From Fasciola hepatica (lineage: Eukaryota > Platyhelminthes > Trematoda > Plagiorchiida > Fasciolidae), in the NCBI GenBank assembly GCA_948099385.1, contig CANUEZ040000113.1, forward strand, positions 9,498,501 to 9,562,500: a stretch of 64,000 bases of DNA, in the 5' to 3' direction. This document shows, one piece after another, positions 8,969 to 21,829 of this stretch. Under the pieces are notes generated by a model that ran no database searches, had not been told where the DNA came from, and saw only the letters and a list, made by a program, of their open reading frames with translations. Position numbers and translations under genes: made by a program. Every line of letters begins with the position of its first letter. The first letter of the stretch is position 1.

Positions 8969-11604
8969 TGATAGATTTGACTAAATGGGTTTCTGGTTTC
9001 TGGAGGTATTAAGTATTCTGAATCTGATTTGTTTGGCTTTTTTGGGCGGTAGTTTTTCAAAGCACTTTCCAATGGAGGGACGACAGCGGATTCACGACTG
9101 CACAATCAGAATCATTCCCATGTGCAACAGATTACGGAACTTAGGTGATTCCTTTAATTATTTGCTGCCGCCAAACGTACTCAATGAGATCACTGTCGTC
9201 CACAGAAGCCAAAGTTTACATGCCTTCAAAGCCCGTCATCTGCGTCAGATAGAAAAAACGACAGGCTACTCCACAAAAACACGTCTTAAAGGAAACGAAA
9301 CACAGGACGAGGAATATTTCGACTGACTAATACTGGAACCGTTGTCAGAAACCCATCAGACAGAATGTTGTTTTCTCCAGAACTGCAGTTGCTACAGAAA
9401 GTTCTAAATTCCAATCTACTCGAGGAACCTCTAGCACCTAAAGAGATGGTCCCTTCACCGAAAGATGCGTTGAAAAAGGTTCACCTGAAAAGCCAATCAA
9501 GTCAGACTCAGAATAGGTACTATCCTCGGGAGCCAGAAACCGAAAGCACACAATTCAACGAGTTCAGCGTTCTTCACTGATAGGACTAACGAATTTTGCT
9601 TCTTTCAGAAAAGCAATGAAATGGTCACTGCGAAAATGTAAGCTGCCTCTGCAAGAAGATCCAAAAATGATCATTCGTAATCCCTGAAGCCGAAATGTCT
9701 ATCAAGAATTGCAGCGAGGATATCTGACAGCCACTCCGGAGTGTGTCAATGAACAAAATGTTTGCTTTGGGAAAAAACGCTATTGTATTGCCAGCAGAAC
9801 AATGATTAAAATTTTATTTGCCTGGTATTTTAGCGGTATTTTCGCGACTGTAAAGCATACAGGGTTAGATGCTAACACGCAGAAATAAGGTGGATTAAAG
9901 AAAGTGTTAAGAAAGACTTCAAAGATAAATCCGAGGCGGTGGAGAGGATAAAATGGATTCCGCGAGTAATCCTCTAACCTTCCCGGAGGTTTTATTTTAG
10001 ATGCCAATTACTTGGTGAGTGGCACTCACTCTATATTGAGAGTTATGGCTGCGGTATACAGAATCGGCCGCGGGATTTGAAAGTTCTCCTAAAGGTCGGC
10101 TTTTGTAAAATCAGTGCAACTATATTAGTCTGAAAGAGAAGGAGAGAGAGGCAGTCTGGGAACACTTCAGCTGTAGTTAAGTGGTTACCCGAGTAAGGTT
10201 TATCAAAAACCCAGACTAATTTCGTTAGCTCTATCTCCCTTGAGGTAAGGACCAACAAAAGGGTTCAAATATACCACTGCGCAGAATTCATCTACCTTCT
10301 TTCTTAAATTCGATGGTTGGTCATGTGAAGTAGTAACTGATAGCATTATATGCCAGGGCAAAGGGCACTGAATAAATTAAACCATAAGCTTGTCTTATTA
10401 GTCGGGGCTACAACGGGGAAACGGCTTTGTTTTACTAAATGCTTAAATTCTGTGGGTGTTTTTAATTTTGCTGATGAGTTACAAGTCTCCTGCTTAATGT
10501 GGTCATAAAATAAAACTGATTAGTTTCTGGTCTTTGAGGCCGAAGAGAGTCTTGATGTACAGGACTTCAACGTTGGCCACAGCCCAGCAGTGTAGTATAA
10601 ACTATTGTTTGCATGGCGAATGTTTCGTATTCTCAATGGATATTCTAGCACTCTGTTGCAAGTTCGCACAGCCTACTGATCCACACTCTAAAAGTGGTCC
10701 AGCAAGATATGACCTGGCTGTATGTTCGAAGTTTTGAGCTCTGTCGCTGCTTTTATCATACTGTGGAAAAGTCGGTGTGTCCTGCGGTTATTTCCAAGTT
10801 TTTCTCCCTTGTTCTACCCACTTTTATTTATACTCTGTCCAACCCCAGGGGAGAAACCGATACTATACCGATGTGCTAAATCAAGAGTTTTCCAAAGGAA
10901 GGACTGTGCCTTAGCCCCGTTCTGAGGAATTCCTTTGAGGCTGTGGTTGTAAAAAAGCTAACGACTTAAATAATAGCCCCTGAAGCTAAGAAGCTATGTC
11001 CAAGAACTTAGTACCACCTCTTTCCTTGTGTCGGCCGCTAACCACGCTGTACCGGTATTGGAAAAACTAGTAAGTACACGGCTGCAAGCCCTGGCATCCA
11101 GCGCTGAAAGAGTATAATTACAGGGAAAGGGCCCTGGAGGAGCAAATCATATGCACTTAGTCCAAGAAATAGTTAGAATGCTCGGGGAGCCACCCACTTT
11201 GAACCCTCAAAGAGCTCCCGTCTGATTACGAAGAAGCATAAACAGATATCGGACTTCATCCTGGAGTTGCTTTCAAAGAAACCACAACAGAATCTGATTG
11301 CTCACAACATGACCAAAAAGATCTTATCTGCACGGGTGTGTGAGGTGACTTTTGACCACCAATTCTATGCTCGTCAAGAGGCGCGGCCGAGAAAAGCCCC
11401 GACGAAAATAGCAGACCCTGGATTGCAGGTGTCTCCAGCTCTCTGTAAGACTAGACTTAAAACCAAAGAGCAATCAGTCACCAGAAAGTTGATGAATCGG
11501 ATTCAGATGCAGGGAGCACAGCCCGAAAAATCATTTTGAATTCCCCGTCAACTTCGGCAGTCTCCAACTCACCCAGTACAACTAGTCTCAGGGCAGATGA
11601 GAAT

Positions 11605-11631
11605 TAATAATAATAATAATAATAATAATAA
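11605..11631 (+). repeat. (TAA)n microsatellite
   Basis: Nine consecutive TAA units are followed by AAG. An A/T-rich trinucleotide tail like this can mark the 3' end of a dead retroelement, but nothing upstream is recognisable. Confidence 0.9.
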
Positions 11632-12366
11632 AAGTATATTTATCGGCTATGGTCGAGACACGCGCAAGCGCATGATCATGGTGTACAGCGCTACTCAGCA
11701 AATTGGAATATTCACAAACTTAAGGTGTAAAAGTCAAAAGTGCCAGCTGTAGAAAAACATAGCCAGCGATAGTTTATATGCACCATCCTAATAATGGTTT
11801 CTGCGCAAACTTTGAACCGGTTTCGATTTCGCGCGGTGGCATACCGCGGGGATATCGAATAGATCGTTCATTCGTGCTGCTAGAGGCGCATTACCAACGA
11901 AAATGGTGAAGCCATGAAAAACGGAGGTTTACCGGGTATCTGCGAACAGCAAAGTTTTAAATAGGAAGAAAAAGAGATTGTATGGAAGTACACTCGGGGA
12001 AATTGATGCATGCGAAGAGAATAGCAAACCATGAACCTGATGCCAACCCTGAATGTCGGTTCCACCGGGGTTCGATAAAAGGAATGTGTTACAAAACAAG
12101 GAGACATGAAACCAATTTTGTGAATGTACATTTTTGTACTTTGGTGAGTGCGGAAGTAACAAAGGTCCATATGAGGGCGAGTTAAATTTCAGCGTCAGTA
12201 ACCTGTACCATTTAGAAATGCGAAAGTACAACTGGAAGGCCCTGGAAAAGTGGAGGATCAATTTCCAGCTGGACAAGAATCGAGGGGAAAGCGGGCTGTT
12301 GCGACAGATACTAAGGTGGAAAATCTCCGCATTGACTTGGGCATTATTATGCTATTTCACTGACAA

Positions 12367-12393
12367 ATATATATACATATATATATATATATG
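12367..12393 (+). repeat. (TA)n microsatellite
   Basis: Alternating TA is interrupted once by CA. It forms an IYIYIYI tail in one shadow frame, which is not a real protein feature. Confidence 0.85.
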
Positions 12394-13989
12394 TACATTG
12401 ACGCACTGAGCCTCAGTGTTATTCGGCGTCATTACTGGTAATGTACTACATTCTATGGGTATAGTTCGTTTGGCGTGGTGAAGGATATGTGTCGGTCAAA
12501 CAGTCCAGTGTGGCAAGATATGACGGATGTAAATGACGACCAGTATATTAGCAGGTTGCGATTGAACTGTTATTTGTGTTGGCTGCAATGTTCATATCAG
12601 CAGGAGTGGTTTTTCTGTTAGAAAACCCTTAATATTACGATAGGCAGTTGGGGGTGTTTTCTGCCGTGTGGCTTGCTTGCAGTCCCAGATGATATGAAAG
12701 GTCCCACTTGGGTTCCCGTCGGTACGAGTCATAGTGACATCTTTGGTTATCCAGTTTGGCGACTGAGATAGCGGGAGGCGACGAACCTGAAATGAATAGG
12801 GGTTACAGTCTGGAAGTGGTTCCAGCTGTGGGTTAGGGTAATATATGACGACAACAGTAATGAACTGGTTGGGTTTATGTGAATGGGGCAAAGATAAAGT
12901 TCATTAAAGCGGTCAGTAGCACCTACTCCACGTTCTGGGTGGAGTAGGCTCGCCGGGGACTGAGCTATAATGCTGCAGGCTGGCAGAGTTGCGTCCAGCG
13001 GTTGGGCCATTTTGTATGCATTCTAAAGGATTATTGGTTCGCAAGTTGGTGTGGCAGTGTTGGGATACTAAGAAAAGCCTGGAGCTTTACGGTTAAGAGA
13101 ACTTAGAAATGGTAAACCTCGATCTAGTTTACCTACACAGTCTGCAGTTCAGCACCGAGGCGGTAAGGTGGGTTTGAAGGAACAGTGAGAGTTAATGGGA
13201 CTGGTACCCTAATAGCGTAGCAGTATATTTGTTACGGTTTCTCCCAGTACAGTGGTTACTCTATATTGAATGGTTCCTGAGGGGCCCCAAAGTGGAAGAA
13301 ACTATGATGCTGTCGGCGATGATGCACTAAAGAAAACTGGTCTCGTGCCGAGAAACACAGCCGTAAATTCGTCTATGCACATAATCGATGGTGCTAGTGT
13401 GCTGAGATTATACTTGATCGGGAGCAAGAATATCCGATATGGTAGTGTTTGCATGGTTACCGTGACATCTTTCTCGTCGTTAGCATATTGCAAAACAGGA
13501 AAACACCTATCAGCTATCAACGTCCCTCTGAATTTGAGGGAGCTAAAAAGGGACACTGTGCAAACGCTTCAGAATAACCCTGTGTTTCAGTCGGGGCTTA
13601 AACCTGACTGACACGTATGTATTCTGGAGACACTTAAATCCTTTTCCTCAAAAACATGCAAAACAAGCACCACCTAAGACGTATAAAGGACAAAAGACAC
13701 ACAATCACGGCTCAAAATAACAACCGGCAACCGAAACAAACCTCTTTTAATGGGAGAGTGTCTCCACCCCGACCAACAGAGAGCAGCTTCTCTAATTATC
13801 CGCTCAACGATATACCATTGACAACCTCACTCATATCGGCTCCGCTTCTGTGAGGGCATCCCGTCGGTAGACAAATGACCTTCTTCCATTATTACCCCTT
13901 TTGTTTCCAGTGAGTTGGCTATCAGTTTTCTGTAAACAAACAGTCTCAGCCTTCCATACAAAGTTCAGGAACTGAGACGACCAGCAACA

Positions 13990-16110
13990 GACACCAAAAC
14001 CTCACGTCATTGCTGTCGCCGAAGTCTGGCTCAAACCAGACCACCAAGACGTTGTAAGAGAAGTAGCGAGCTACTCCCTGCTCCATGATTCAGAAAGAGG
14101 ATGTTCCTGAGGGGTAGCTCTCTACATTAGTGACCTCTCCCAGCCGGCCGTCTCTCGATTTATCCCATTAGCTACGGTGGACTCTGTTGGTAATCCTTCA
14201 CTTCTCCCTCTCCACAACTTTAGTTTAAGTGTGACTTACAGTCCCCCTTCTACATCGCAGTTAGATCCACACTTGGCTGTAGAGTTTGTTCTAGCCTTAA
14301 AAACAACTTGTTTGTTCATCCACCTCATACAAAAAGAGGGGGATCAAGGCCCCTAGAGTGGACTTGGAGGTCCCTAGCACTGACAGCAAGTCTGACACCG
14401 CATTATTGGCCCTAGCGGCGGAGCAACCCTGGATACTGCACGTGGTGCGGCTCATCATGTTTGAAACTGGCCAAAACTCGTCGCCCGATAGACAATAACT
14501 TCAAACACATCTTCTGAAAACACGGGCAAAACGGACTTCGATGAAAGAAACAGGGTACTAAAGCAATGTATGCTGAAGGCAGATTATCTACGCGTGCCTA
14601 GAATCCGACAGGCACCAAACCGTAGGGCACATGTGCCGCCGTAAATGAGACGGCTTTTTGGCAAGCACTCTCAGCCGTTCGCGAAATACCAGACCAAGTC
14701 ACCGCCGGCGGGTGCAAGAGCCCTCAGATACGTCAGGAACATTTACGAACCGGAATAAGGGAGCACTTCAAGAAACTACGGAAGGGAAATTTGGACCGGG
14801 TGCGTAGAAATCTTTAGTCTTTTCATAGGCATCTGCGGAGCAACCATCTGCCGGGTCTCTCAACGTTCGCGCTGACTCTCTGACAATTCCACGACCACGC
14901 ACCATTCTCAGGCAGCGAAAATTTATGAATCTCTTTCCAAGTCATTTTCTAGCACGAAAATATTGCCTGCGTACGGACATATTTCGGCCAAAACTGTCAC
15001 CTACTTTCTTAACACCCCCCTCTGCATCCTACGCAAAAGTGAAAGAAGAGCTAAATCAACGTAACGAATTCAGTTCGTTTGGGCCGGAAGAAATTTGCCA
15101 TGGCAACCTGAAAAGTACCGCCTCCGCTCTCACAGAGCCATACTTTGCCCTTTCCAGCGGAGTCCGGACAACTGAAAGCTCCCAACCCTAAGAGGGTGCT
15201 CTTTAAATATCCCATTATACAGGAAAGTAGACTGACACCTTCCCGGAAGCTACAGGCTAGTGGGTCTTACCTTCAAAAGCATCATCAATAGCGTAATTCT
15301 GACTCGTTCTCGCGACAAGAGCTTCCTGCCACCAGCGCAAAAAGGCTTTTCCCTTGACCAGTCTCGCACCAGTTATATGACAAAAGCTATAGATAGCTTG
15401 AAACAGACCTATAATTATGGCAAGATATCTCGCTCCCCATTCATCGAATTCGCCAAGTCTTTGATATTGCCCCGCATATCCAGCTCAACTAAAATCCTAG
15501 AACTTAGCGCATCTCTGTAGGTCCGCTTATCCTGTTTGAAAATTTCCTAAAGAATCCAACCCTCTTAGTTCTAGTGTGTTCGTCCTAGTCTTCACTTGCA
15601 CCAAACAATGAGAGTATTCTTCAAGGTAATTTTCCCGATCAGCTCCTATTCCTTATTCACACCAACGACCTCTTCGACGCAGTTTTGTTTAACGTGGCAA
15701 TGTATGCAGGTGAAGCCACAGTCCGGAGAGCGTATGCAAATGGTGTGCATCAGCCAAAGGTTCAGTCAAAATCCGGTCAACTGTTTGGGGCCTCCCAATA
15801 AATGATGACAAAAAAGCAAGTGTTTTCTTTTGGCAAAGCTCCGGTTCGTCTTTTTGGAACTAAGGGAAACACGCCAGCCCAGACGGTGTATCTGCACAAC
15901 TGTACAATTGAGGTAAGCTGTACAGGGTCGTGCAGACCGTAACACCATCAGATTGGTTCACGCTCTCCGGGCCGAAGGACGAAAGGCACGGTCTGTGTTT
16001 GTGTGCGTGAGCTACTGGCAGTATTAGAACTTCCCTGTGATACCCGAAAACAACAGAACCCACTGTCCGGTATCCCCACGTGTTCGATCTTGCAATCTTT
16101 TAACTGGCCG
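13990..16110 (+). pseudogene. LINE with AP-endonuclease and RT, CR1/Jockey type
   Basis: A decayed but ordered ORF2. The endonuclease starts near 13,998 with HVIAVAEVWLKPD (usual 'VIA-TETWL-PD'), then GVALYISDL near 14,113. A linker near 15,060 has NEFSSFGPEEI ('FKSPGPDEI'). RT blocks follow: LTFKSIINSVIL and FLPPAQKGFS (15,262-15,350), FIEFAKS (motif A, D changed to E, about 15,440), LQGNFPDQLLFLIHTNDL (motif B region, about 15,620) and MYAGEAT (motif C, usually MYADD, about 15,703). PINDDKKASVF near 15,790 is the usual post-RT block. Both catalytic boxes are damaged and there are many stops and shifts. 13,656-13,853 may be part of an upstream ORF1, but I cannot show it. The family appears to be that of 779-1300. 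Confidence 0.82.
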
Positions 16111-16720
16111 ATGTATCTTTGGCGAGCTGGGCTTGACGATGCCGTTAGTTGAATAGCCGTTTTGATGCTTCAACTGGCTGCAGTAGGGGTTTCATTCAAG
16201 GCATGCTTCATAAACTGAGCATTCCAAACTGATGGAAAGTGGTGCTGCCGGTCGACTGGCAAGAGAAGGCGTACTTTTTTTCCAGAATGGGGCCCGATGA
16301 TTGCCGAAATTTGGGGGTCCAGTGCTAGAGGTGAAGCTTTTAACTGAAGAAACTCTGGGAGATGAACTTCGTGAAAACACTCCAGGTTTCATGATGAAGT
16401 AGGTAGGATTGCTGGAGGCACAGTCGGCATGTGAGTTAAGCAAGCAGGCTAAAAGGCTATAAAGGAGTACTGTTTGCGGCCTGGGGACAGCGCACGACAG
16501 AAGACTACCATATGTTGCTATTTGCGTGGAGGCTAAAATTTAGATGAGGACCGCAGCAGCGCAAATATTGCGCATATAATTGGGAGCGAGTTAGATCAAG
16601 TCGAACCACCTACGGACCACATAACTCAGGATGCCAAGCAAGGCCATCTATGCGCAATTTGGATGGGGTTTGGCTGAGCTCAGCAGGTTAAAATCGCCGG
16701 AAACGATTATCTCGTCCCCT
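16110..16720. other. LINE-to-repeat-A spacer, possibly another RT scrap
   Basis: On the plus strand near 16,190, GMLHKLSIPN-WKVVLPVDWQ and DDCRNLG loosely resemble the RTE-type RT lead-in ('W----P-DWK---L-P--KKGD---C-N-RGI'). The match is too short to call. The 83-codon minus-strand frame 16,192-16,443 is its shadow. The extra 500-600 bases here, compared with the LINE-to-repeat-A distance at 1.2-1.5 kb, suggest an insertion. Confidence 0.3.
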
Positions 16721-16724
16721 CCTG

Positions 16725-17225
16725 GTCTATCGTAACTGCCCGTCCCCTGGTTCATACGCCCATTATCCGCCTCTCCGGTGGAAACCACTAGCTTATCGCT
16801 TGCGAAAAACATTTTTTGAAACTCAAAAGGTGTACTATAAAAATAGTATTCTGAAGGCTTACATAAGTTTGTAATTAAATGCCTACTTTACTCCGAACGG
16901 TTGGGCAATGTTCGTCATCGTTGTGTTATGTGGTTACCGGACCTGAAACTTCAGAATGTGGAAGGGCGAGGAAGTCAAGCTTGAAGAAGCTTCGAGGAAG
17001 AAAACCTTTTCACGTGCAGACTTCAAAGATGGGTTGACTGGAAACTGATTTTGAAAAATGGGAGAAATATCTGATAAGCAATATATCAAAGCAATTAATA
17101 ACAGTGATAAAGGAAAAGATCGGAAAATCGGGAAACGTTGCGGTGGACAACGCGGATGCTTATTCCACGTAGAATAGGGTTGAAATGTAAAACTACGAAT
17201 AGATTGTGATCTAAATCTGAGGAAC
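16725..17225 (+). repeat. dispersed repeat A, copy 2
   Basis: This is the partner of 1535-2030 in the same orientation. The core 16,912-17,225 is nearly identical in its last 190 bases and about 90 percent identical before that. It follows the LINE at 13,990-16,110, as copy 1 follows the LINE fragment at 779-1300. The minus-strand frame at 16,934-17,257 (107 codons) has no counterpart in copy 1, where stops occur, so it is not a conserved gene. Confidence 0.85.
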
Positions 17226-17229
17226 AACG

Positions 17230-20150
17230 AAAGGTGCAACCTATGATAAATTGTCACTAATCTTTAGGACGTCCCAAAAAGGGCCAATTGCGCCAAAAGA
17301 AGAAAGTTATTACAGGAGAAAGTCATCATGAAGTTTATTTTGAAGAAACATTTTGGGTTCTTGTCCTCTTTCTCTTCTTGCATTGCCGTCATTTCCAGCT
17401 ATGTTAAACGAAGCTTTATGTCCTTCAATGTAGGTATCAGTTTTTCTGCAAATTCTTGGGATTGGACGAACAGTTTTTGGGATCTATTCAAAGGGAAAGA
17501 ATTTCGATGACTTAACGTCGACGACAATGATAGGCCTGTGTTTCAGAACATTTCGTTGAGTAATTCAAAGCTAAGAGCAGGCCTACTTCGTTTGATATCA
17601 CACACAAGGAAAAAAACAATCTAGAGTAGTAAATGTGAAAAATAGAAATCCATGTAAACGTATGCAAAACTGGAACTACGGTGTCGTAAGTGTTATTGGA
17701 AAGCGACGGGTGGTCACAAGTGATGGTGTGAATGAGCACATTGAGTTCGTTTGTTGCAGCACCATCCGCGAAAAAGATATGCAGTCGAGTTGATGGAAAG
17801 CCTCGTGAAAATTGTCCAAAGTTGGAGTTAGAATATACCCTATCGATCTATTTTCAGTTATCGCGAGGGGCTTGGCAACAACAAAAATTTTATTTGGTCC
17901 CATAGCAGAATGAAAATCCATGCAAAACAGAATGAATTAGTGTGGCACAAACAGGAAATGAAATATTATCCAGGGTAACTTCACCTTCCTTTTTGTAACA
18001 CGTCGCTCACTTTGTAGATTCTTGGGTACATTTCTGTAGTGGACTTCTAGTGGTAGTTAAGATTCTCGTGCAGAAACACGAAGCTTTCAATCGTTGGTTT
18101 CAGTGCTGTTCCTTAAAAAAACAATCATAAATATAACAAAACCTGTACAAACCTGAAGCATAACCCCTCCAAGTATTGGAGTCGGCCAAATGCGAGCAAA
18201 TTCAGGATTGGTTGGGGTTCAATAGGTCAAGCCACCGAAAGCTCCATGGACAAATGGATCGATGGTCACTCGAAGCATGTACCATTTAGCGGTTACTTTA
18301 AGTCCATGTCCGATAAGCGGCTCATTGGATGGGCTGGTGGCAGACAGAAAATTGGTGGGAAACAGATTTGGGATGAAGGTAAGGGGGTCAAACCTATCTT
18401 GCCTTACAGCCTCGAGTTTGGTTGTTTTGGTGATTATAAGCCCCTCGTCTGATCTTGTGTATTGCAGGGTGGATGACGTGCGATTTTCCAAGCGAGGTTC
18501 CTAAGAAGATCTAATGCTGTTGTCCGGCTTTCCACGGCACGGTATATCATCCCTAGGTGCGTTACGTAGTGAACGTCGTACACACCTCCTCCCAGAATGT
18601 ACGAGTAGGACTTTTGTCATATAGAACATGGCACGCTTGATGTGTAAAGTCGGCACTAAGTGGCCACCCTAAGTTGTGAATCGATATACATGGATATAAA
18701 TAAAAGTAAAACGTGAACATACAGGTTATTTGGTAGCCAGGCAAACAATTATGACCCGGGTAACGAAAAATCGGCCAAAATGCCCTGCAGAAACTTGCGC
18801 TTAGCAAATGTATACTCTTTCAGCTACATCACATTGGAGCCGTCATTGAACGTTGCACGGTGGACAAATCATCGTAGAGTGTTTTCGCGCACGTCAAGAA
18901 CGGCGGTTTTGTCGTGCCACGATAAACGTCAGTGGTAATTAAGGCTGGGCAAGCTGATCGAGTTACCCCTGCCAAAGTCGGCCGTAAATGGAGTTTGAAA
19001 GCCCTGCATAATGTTAAACCGTCGACACTGGCCTGGAAGGCGACGGAGTCCGAAACTACCTGCGAGTCACGCATACGACACACTAAACCATCTCGGAGTC
19101 TGGTATGAACACGCAAGACAGTTGCGCCTTCCCACGCAAACGTGGAGTGTGAGGTATTGTCCATGGGTCTTGTTGAATACCCAGAGGAAGATAGCCCAAA
19201 GTGGGGAGCGTTTTACGAGGTGGCTTTGGAGCTAGCATGGAAATTACCGGAACATCGGACGAACACCGTACAAGAACCTCCACGCTAACTTCAGTGCGCA
19301 CTGTTCTCCCAAGCTGTATCCTTTGACTGACTCCTGTTTTTTAGATCAAAATTCACGGATGTACCAGCAGCCTTGCTGGTGTGAAACATTATCGCTAGTG
19401 CTGCTGAATAGCCTCAGCTCATCGCAGGCGGATTAACCCACTGCAACGGCGGGACCCACGTCTGTTTGCACACTAGATCTACCTGGCGACAGCATGGCCC
19501 CTACTTCATGGGTCTCCAGGATTATGCACACAAAGCCACCTTGCGTTCAGTGCATGAGTTACACTTAACTGCACTAACTGAACAAAATACGAGTGTGTAC
19601 GTGCATCCATCTGTCCTTCAGAGCCGATGCACAAGCCTCATTATATACCGCATATTCGGGTCACCGCGAGGTCACACTGCGCTTCCGAAAACCTTCGTGG
19701 AAGACCGTAATGGGAAGAGGGAAAGAAATACCACAGGCCGCTCGAAGCTAGTTTTCCTGGCAGAATAAGACACGTAGGTACCAAACCGCTTGACTCACGG
19801 ACACCGAGTTAGCACAAAATGACTCCGCGCCTATTGAGCTACTTGGTGCAAACCCAACGGACCTCCAAGAGCACACAGATTAACCCCGTTGGGTTATCAA
19901 CTGCGGCCGAGTAGTTAAAGGGCCTGTACTTTTGCGGACGTAGTATATTTTACTCCGTAGTTCATGCTTTTTGGCGGGTAATACTCCCTCGTTTTGGAAA
20001 AGAAAACGGGACTTACTCCCTTGGAACTCACCCTGGAGAGGGGGCATACTCCCTACGTTCGTCATCTACAGCACTTAGTGTAGATATTCCGAGGGCGACG
20101 CAGAAGTCATAGATCCACCGGATTTCCTGCCAAACAAAGCCCCCTGTAAT
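17230..20150. other. unassigned 2.9-kb stretch
   Basis: Short open frames (17,328-17,510, 18,219-18,491 minus, 18,829-19,164 minus, 19,466-19,768) have no motif I recognise and overlap frames on the other strand. I see no retroelement landmarks and no splice-site pairs worth calling. Confidence 0.4.
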
Positions 20151-20154
20151 GGTT

Positions 20155-20440
20155 TATTTGTAGGTTTGGTTGAATCTTACCAAGCAGTTTCTTTGCCACG
20201 CACTTCTTCCAGCCCCTCTCAATACGCTGAGACCACCTGTCTGTAGCAGCGGTACTCTGCAGTATGCCACCACGATCACCAGGGAAATGTTTCCCACAAC
20301 CCATGAGAGGTTAGTGTACATGGGAGGAGCTTGCGCGTGGCTTGCACGGGCAACGTTCAACTAGCCATTGCTTTTGGTGGCGCGAGTTCAGAAAAACAGT
20401 GATATGTCAAAAAATTAGCCAAGGTTGAACGCCACTGGAG
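20155..20440 (-). repeat. dispersed repeat C, copy 1
   Basis: It aligns in direct orientation with 21,500-21,800. Shared plus-strand blocks include CAATACGCTG, GACCACCTGTC, CACGATCACCAGGG/CGTGATCACCAGGG and GGCGCGA-TTCAGA. By eye identity is roughly 70-75 percent. Read on the minus strand, both copies give related peptides: here GDRGGILQSTAATDRWSQRI followed by CVAKKLLGK (frame 20,304-20,107). The family is unknown to me. Confidence 0.7.
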
Positions 20441-21499
20441 GAGATACCTTCTAGATTTCTGACTGGGTTGGGCTTCGATTGTGGATGTGGGCCGGTTGTG
20501 TCGACATCCCAGGAACTCCGCGTACTTTGCTGCTTGTAATCATGGCATGACACCGGGTACTGTTGGTGAGGGTTTAACATCTGCGCAATCGAAGTTCATC
20601 CGACAACGCGTCCACCTGCCATCTCCAGCGCCACGGTGACCAATCGTCCTACTGTCCAGTGGGGGACCATCTTCTTAAACGTACCAGAAATCAGCGAGGA
20701 AACGAATGTATTCACTGTGACTGTGAATCCACCCGAAGCCAAGGCTAAACGGGAGGAAATTGCGCCTGAGGAGCCAGCAGAAGTTCGACCAAGATAGCAG
20801 ACACAAAGGACGCTTGGTGCTGTCGCTGTTCGTAAAAAAGTGGAATAAACGGATATTGACAGACGAGGTTTGTTTGGGCGTAATCGAGGGCACTGAGTGC
20901 TAGTCGCAAGTTAAGCGTAGCGAATCACTTATTGTAAGTCACCTGTTATCATTCTTACTCTTTGGAAGTATGCCATTGTGTCTGAGTCGTTGTCGAACGA
21001 AAGTGACAGACTTAGGCGGTGTACGCTAGATAAGGCGTCAGTGACGAGATGGCGCCCCCAGAGACTTATAGCAAGTCCACGGTAGAATGAGACGGTCTGA
21101 ACGGCAAATCTCGCTCGGTGAGCGTCGATTAAAAGCACACTGTGGTGCGAACCAAGTGCTCGTGATCCGTAAAAACCGTGAGCGAGCGCCTTCGAGTGCG
21201 TGTCTCAAACGACTGACGCCTAAGCAGACAAGCTATAATCCCCTATCAGATATGCTGCTTCGAAAATGGGCAGACTAGGCAATTATAAGAGGAAACCACC
21301 AGTAGCCCAGGATCAGAAATGACCCAAGGAATAAGGCTAATAAATTTCTAAATGGTCAAGGAAAAAGTAATACAACGTGTACCAAAAGCAGGAGAACCAA
21401 CCCAACCTTACAAAAACATCAACATACCGGAAGAAAACAGGACGACAGTGGGCGAACATAAAAGTAATTCGCGTGACCTTGGCATCTCATCGGGCTTAC

Positions 21500-21800
21500 T
21501 AATCGTAAGTTTGGTTAAACCTTACCGAACGGTTTCCTTGCTACGCACTTCCCATAGTCCTTCCCAATACGCTGTGACCACCTGTCCTTTACAGTGGTAC
21601 CCTGCAACACTCCACCGTGATCACCAGGGCAATGCTTCCTACAAAGCATGAGAGGGACAACACCACAGGTAGGGGGAAAATGGTTGGTGTGTACGGGAAA
21701 AGCCTGCATGAAGCATGCACAAGAAACGTTCTAGTGGTCACCGAGTTTGGCGGCGCGATTTCAGATAAACACTGACTTGTTAAACAAAATAACCAGGCTC
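21500..21800 (-). repeat. dispersed repeat C, copy 2
   Basis: The partner of 20,155-20,440, 1.35 kb downstream in the same orientation. The minus strand gives GDHGGVLQGTTVKDRWSQRI followed by CVARKPFGKV (frame 21,709-21,515). DRWSQRIG/E and KCVA(K/R)K are kept in both copies despite silent-looking DNA changes, which raises the possibility that the minus strand was once coding. No domain is recognised. Confidence 0.7.
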
Positions 21801-21829
21801 ATAAGCCACTGCGTATACACTGGGGCCAC

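Larger units (their letters stand above)
6950..9060 (-). mobile_element. Penelope-like retroelement with GIY-YIG endonuclease
   Basis: On the minus strand, from about 9060 down to 6950, the parts of an EN(+) Penelope-like element occur in the standard order: RT, a post-RT linker, GIY-YIG endonuclease, then a 3' non-coding part with a structured core. PLEs copy themselves by target-primed reverse transcription, with the GIY-YIG domain nicking DNA. Stops and frame changes show that this copy is dead. The 5' limit is uncertain; a proline- and lysine-rich stretch reading about 9060-8970 may still belong to the element. The 3' limit is set where the similarity to typical PLE tails fades. I cannot assign it to a named PLE clade without a tree. 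Confidence 0.85.
9060..13650. other. unassigned 4.6-kb stretch with two microsatellites
   Basis: Open frames of 71-115 codons occur (8985-9326, 9365-9580, 11,267-11,539, 13,270-13,611 on plus; 12,592-12,891 and 11,929-12,276 on minus). None shows a domain, signal peptide or splice context I recognise. The frame 8985-9326 begins inside the PLE in antisense, so its start is not real. I see no LINE, LTR or PLE motifs here. Confidence 0.4.

Noticed and set aside
16934..17257. 107-codon minus-strand frame in repeat A
   Set aside because: The near-identical copy at 1.7-2.0 kb does not keep this frame open.
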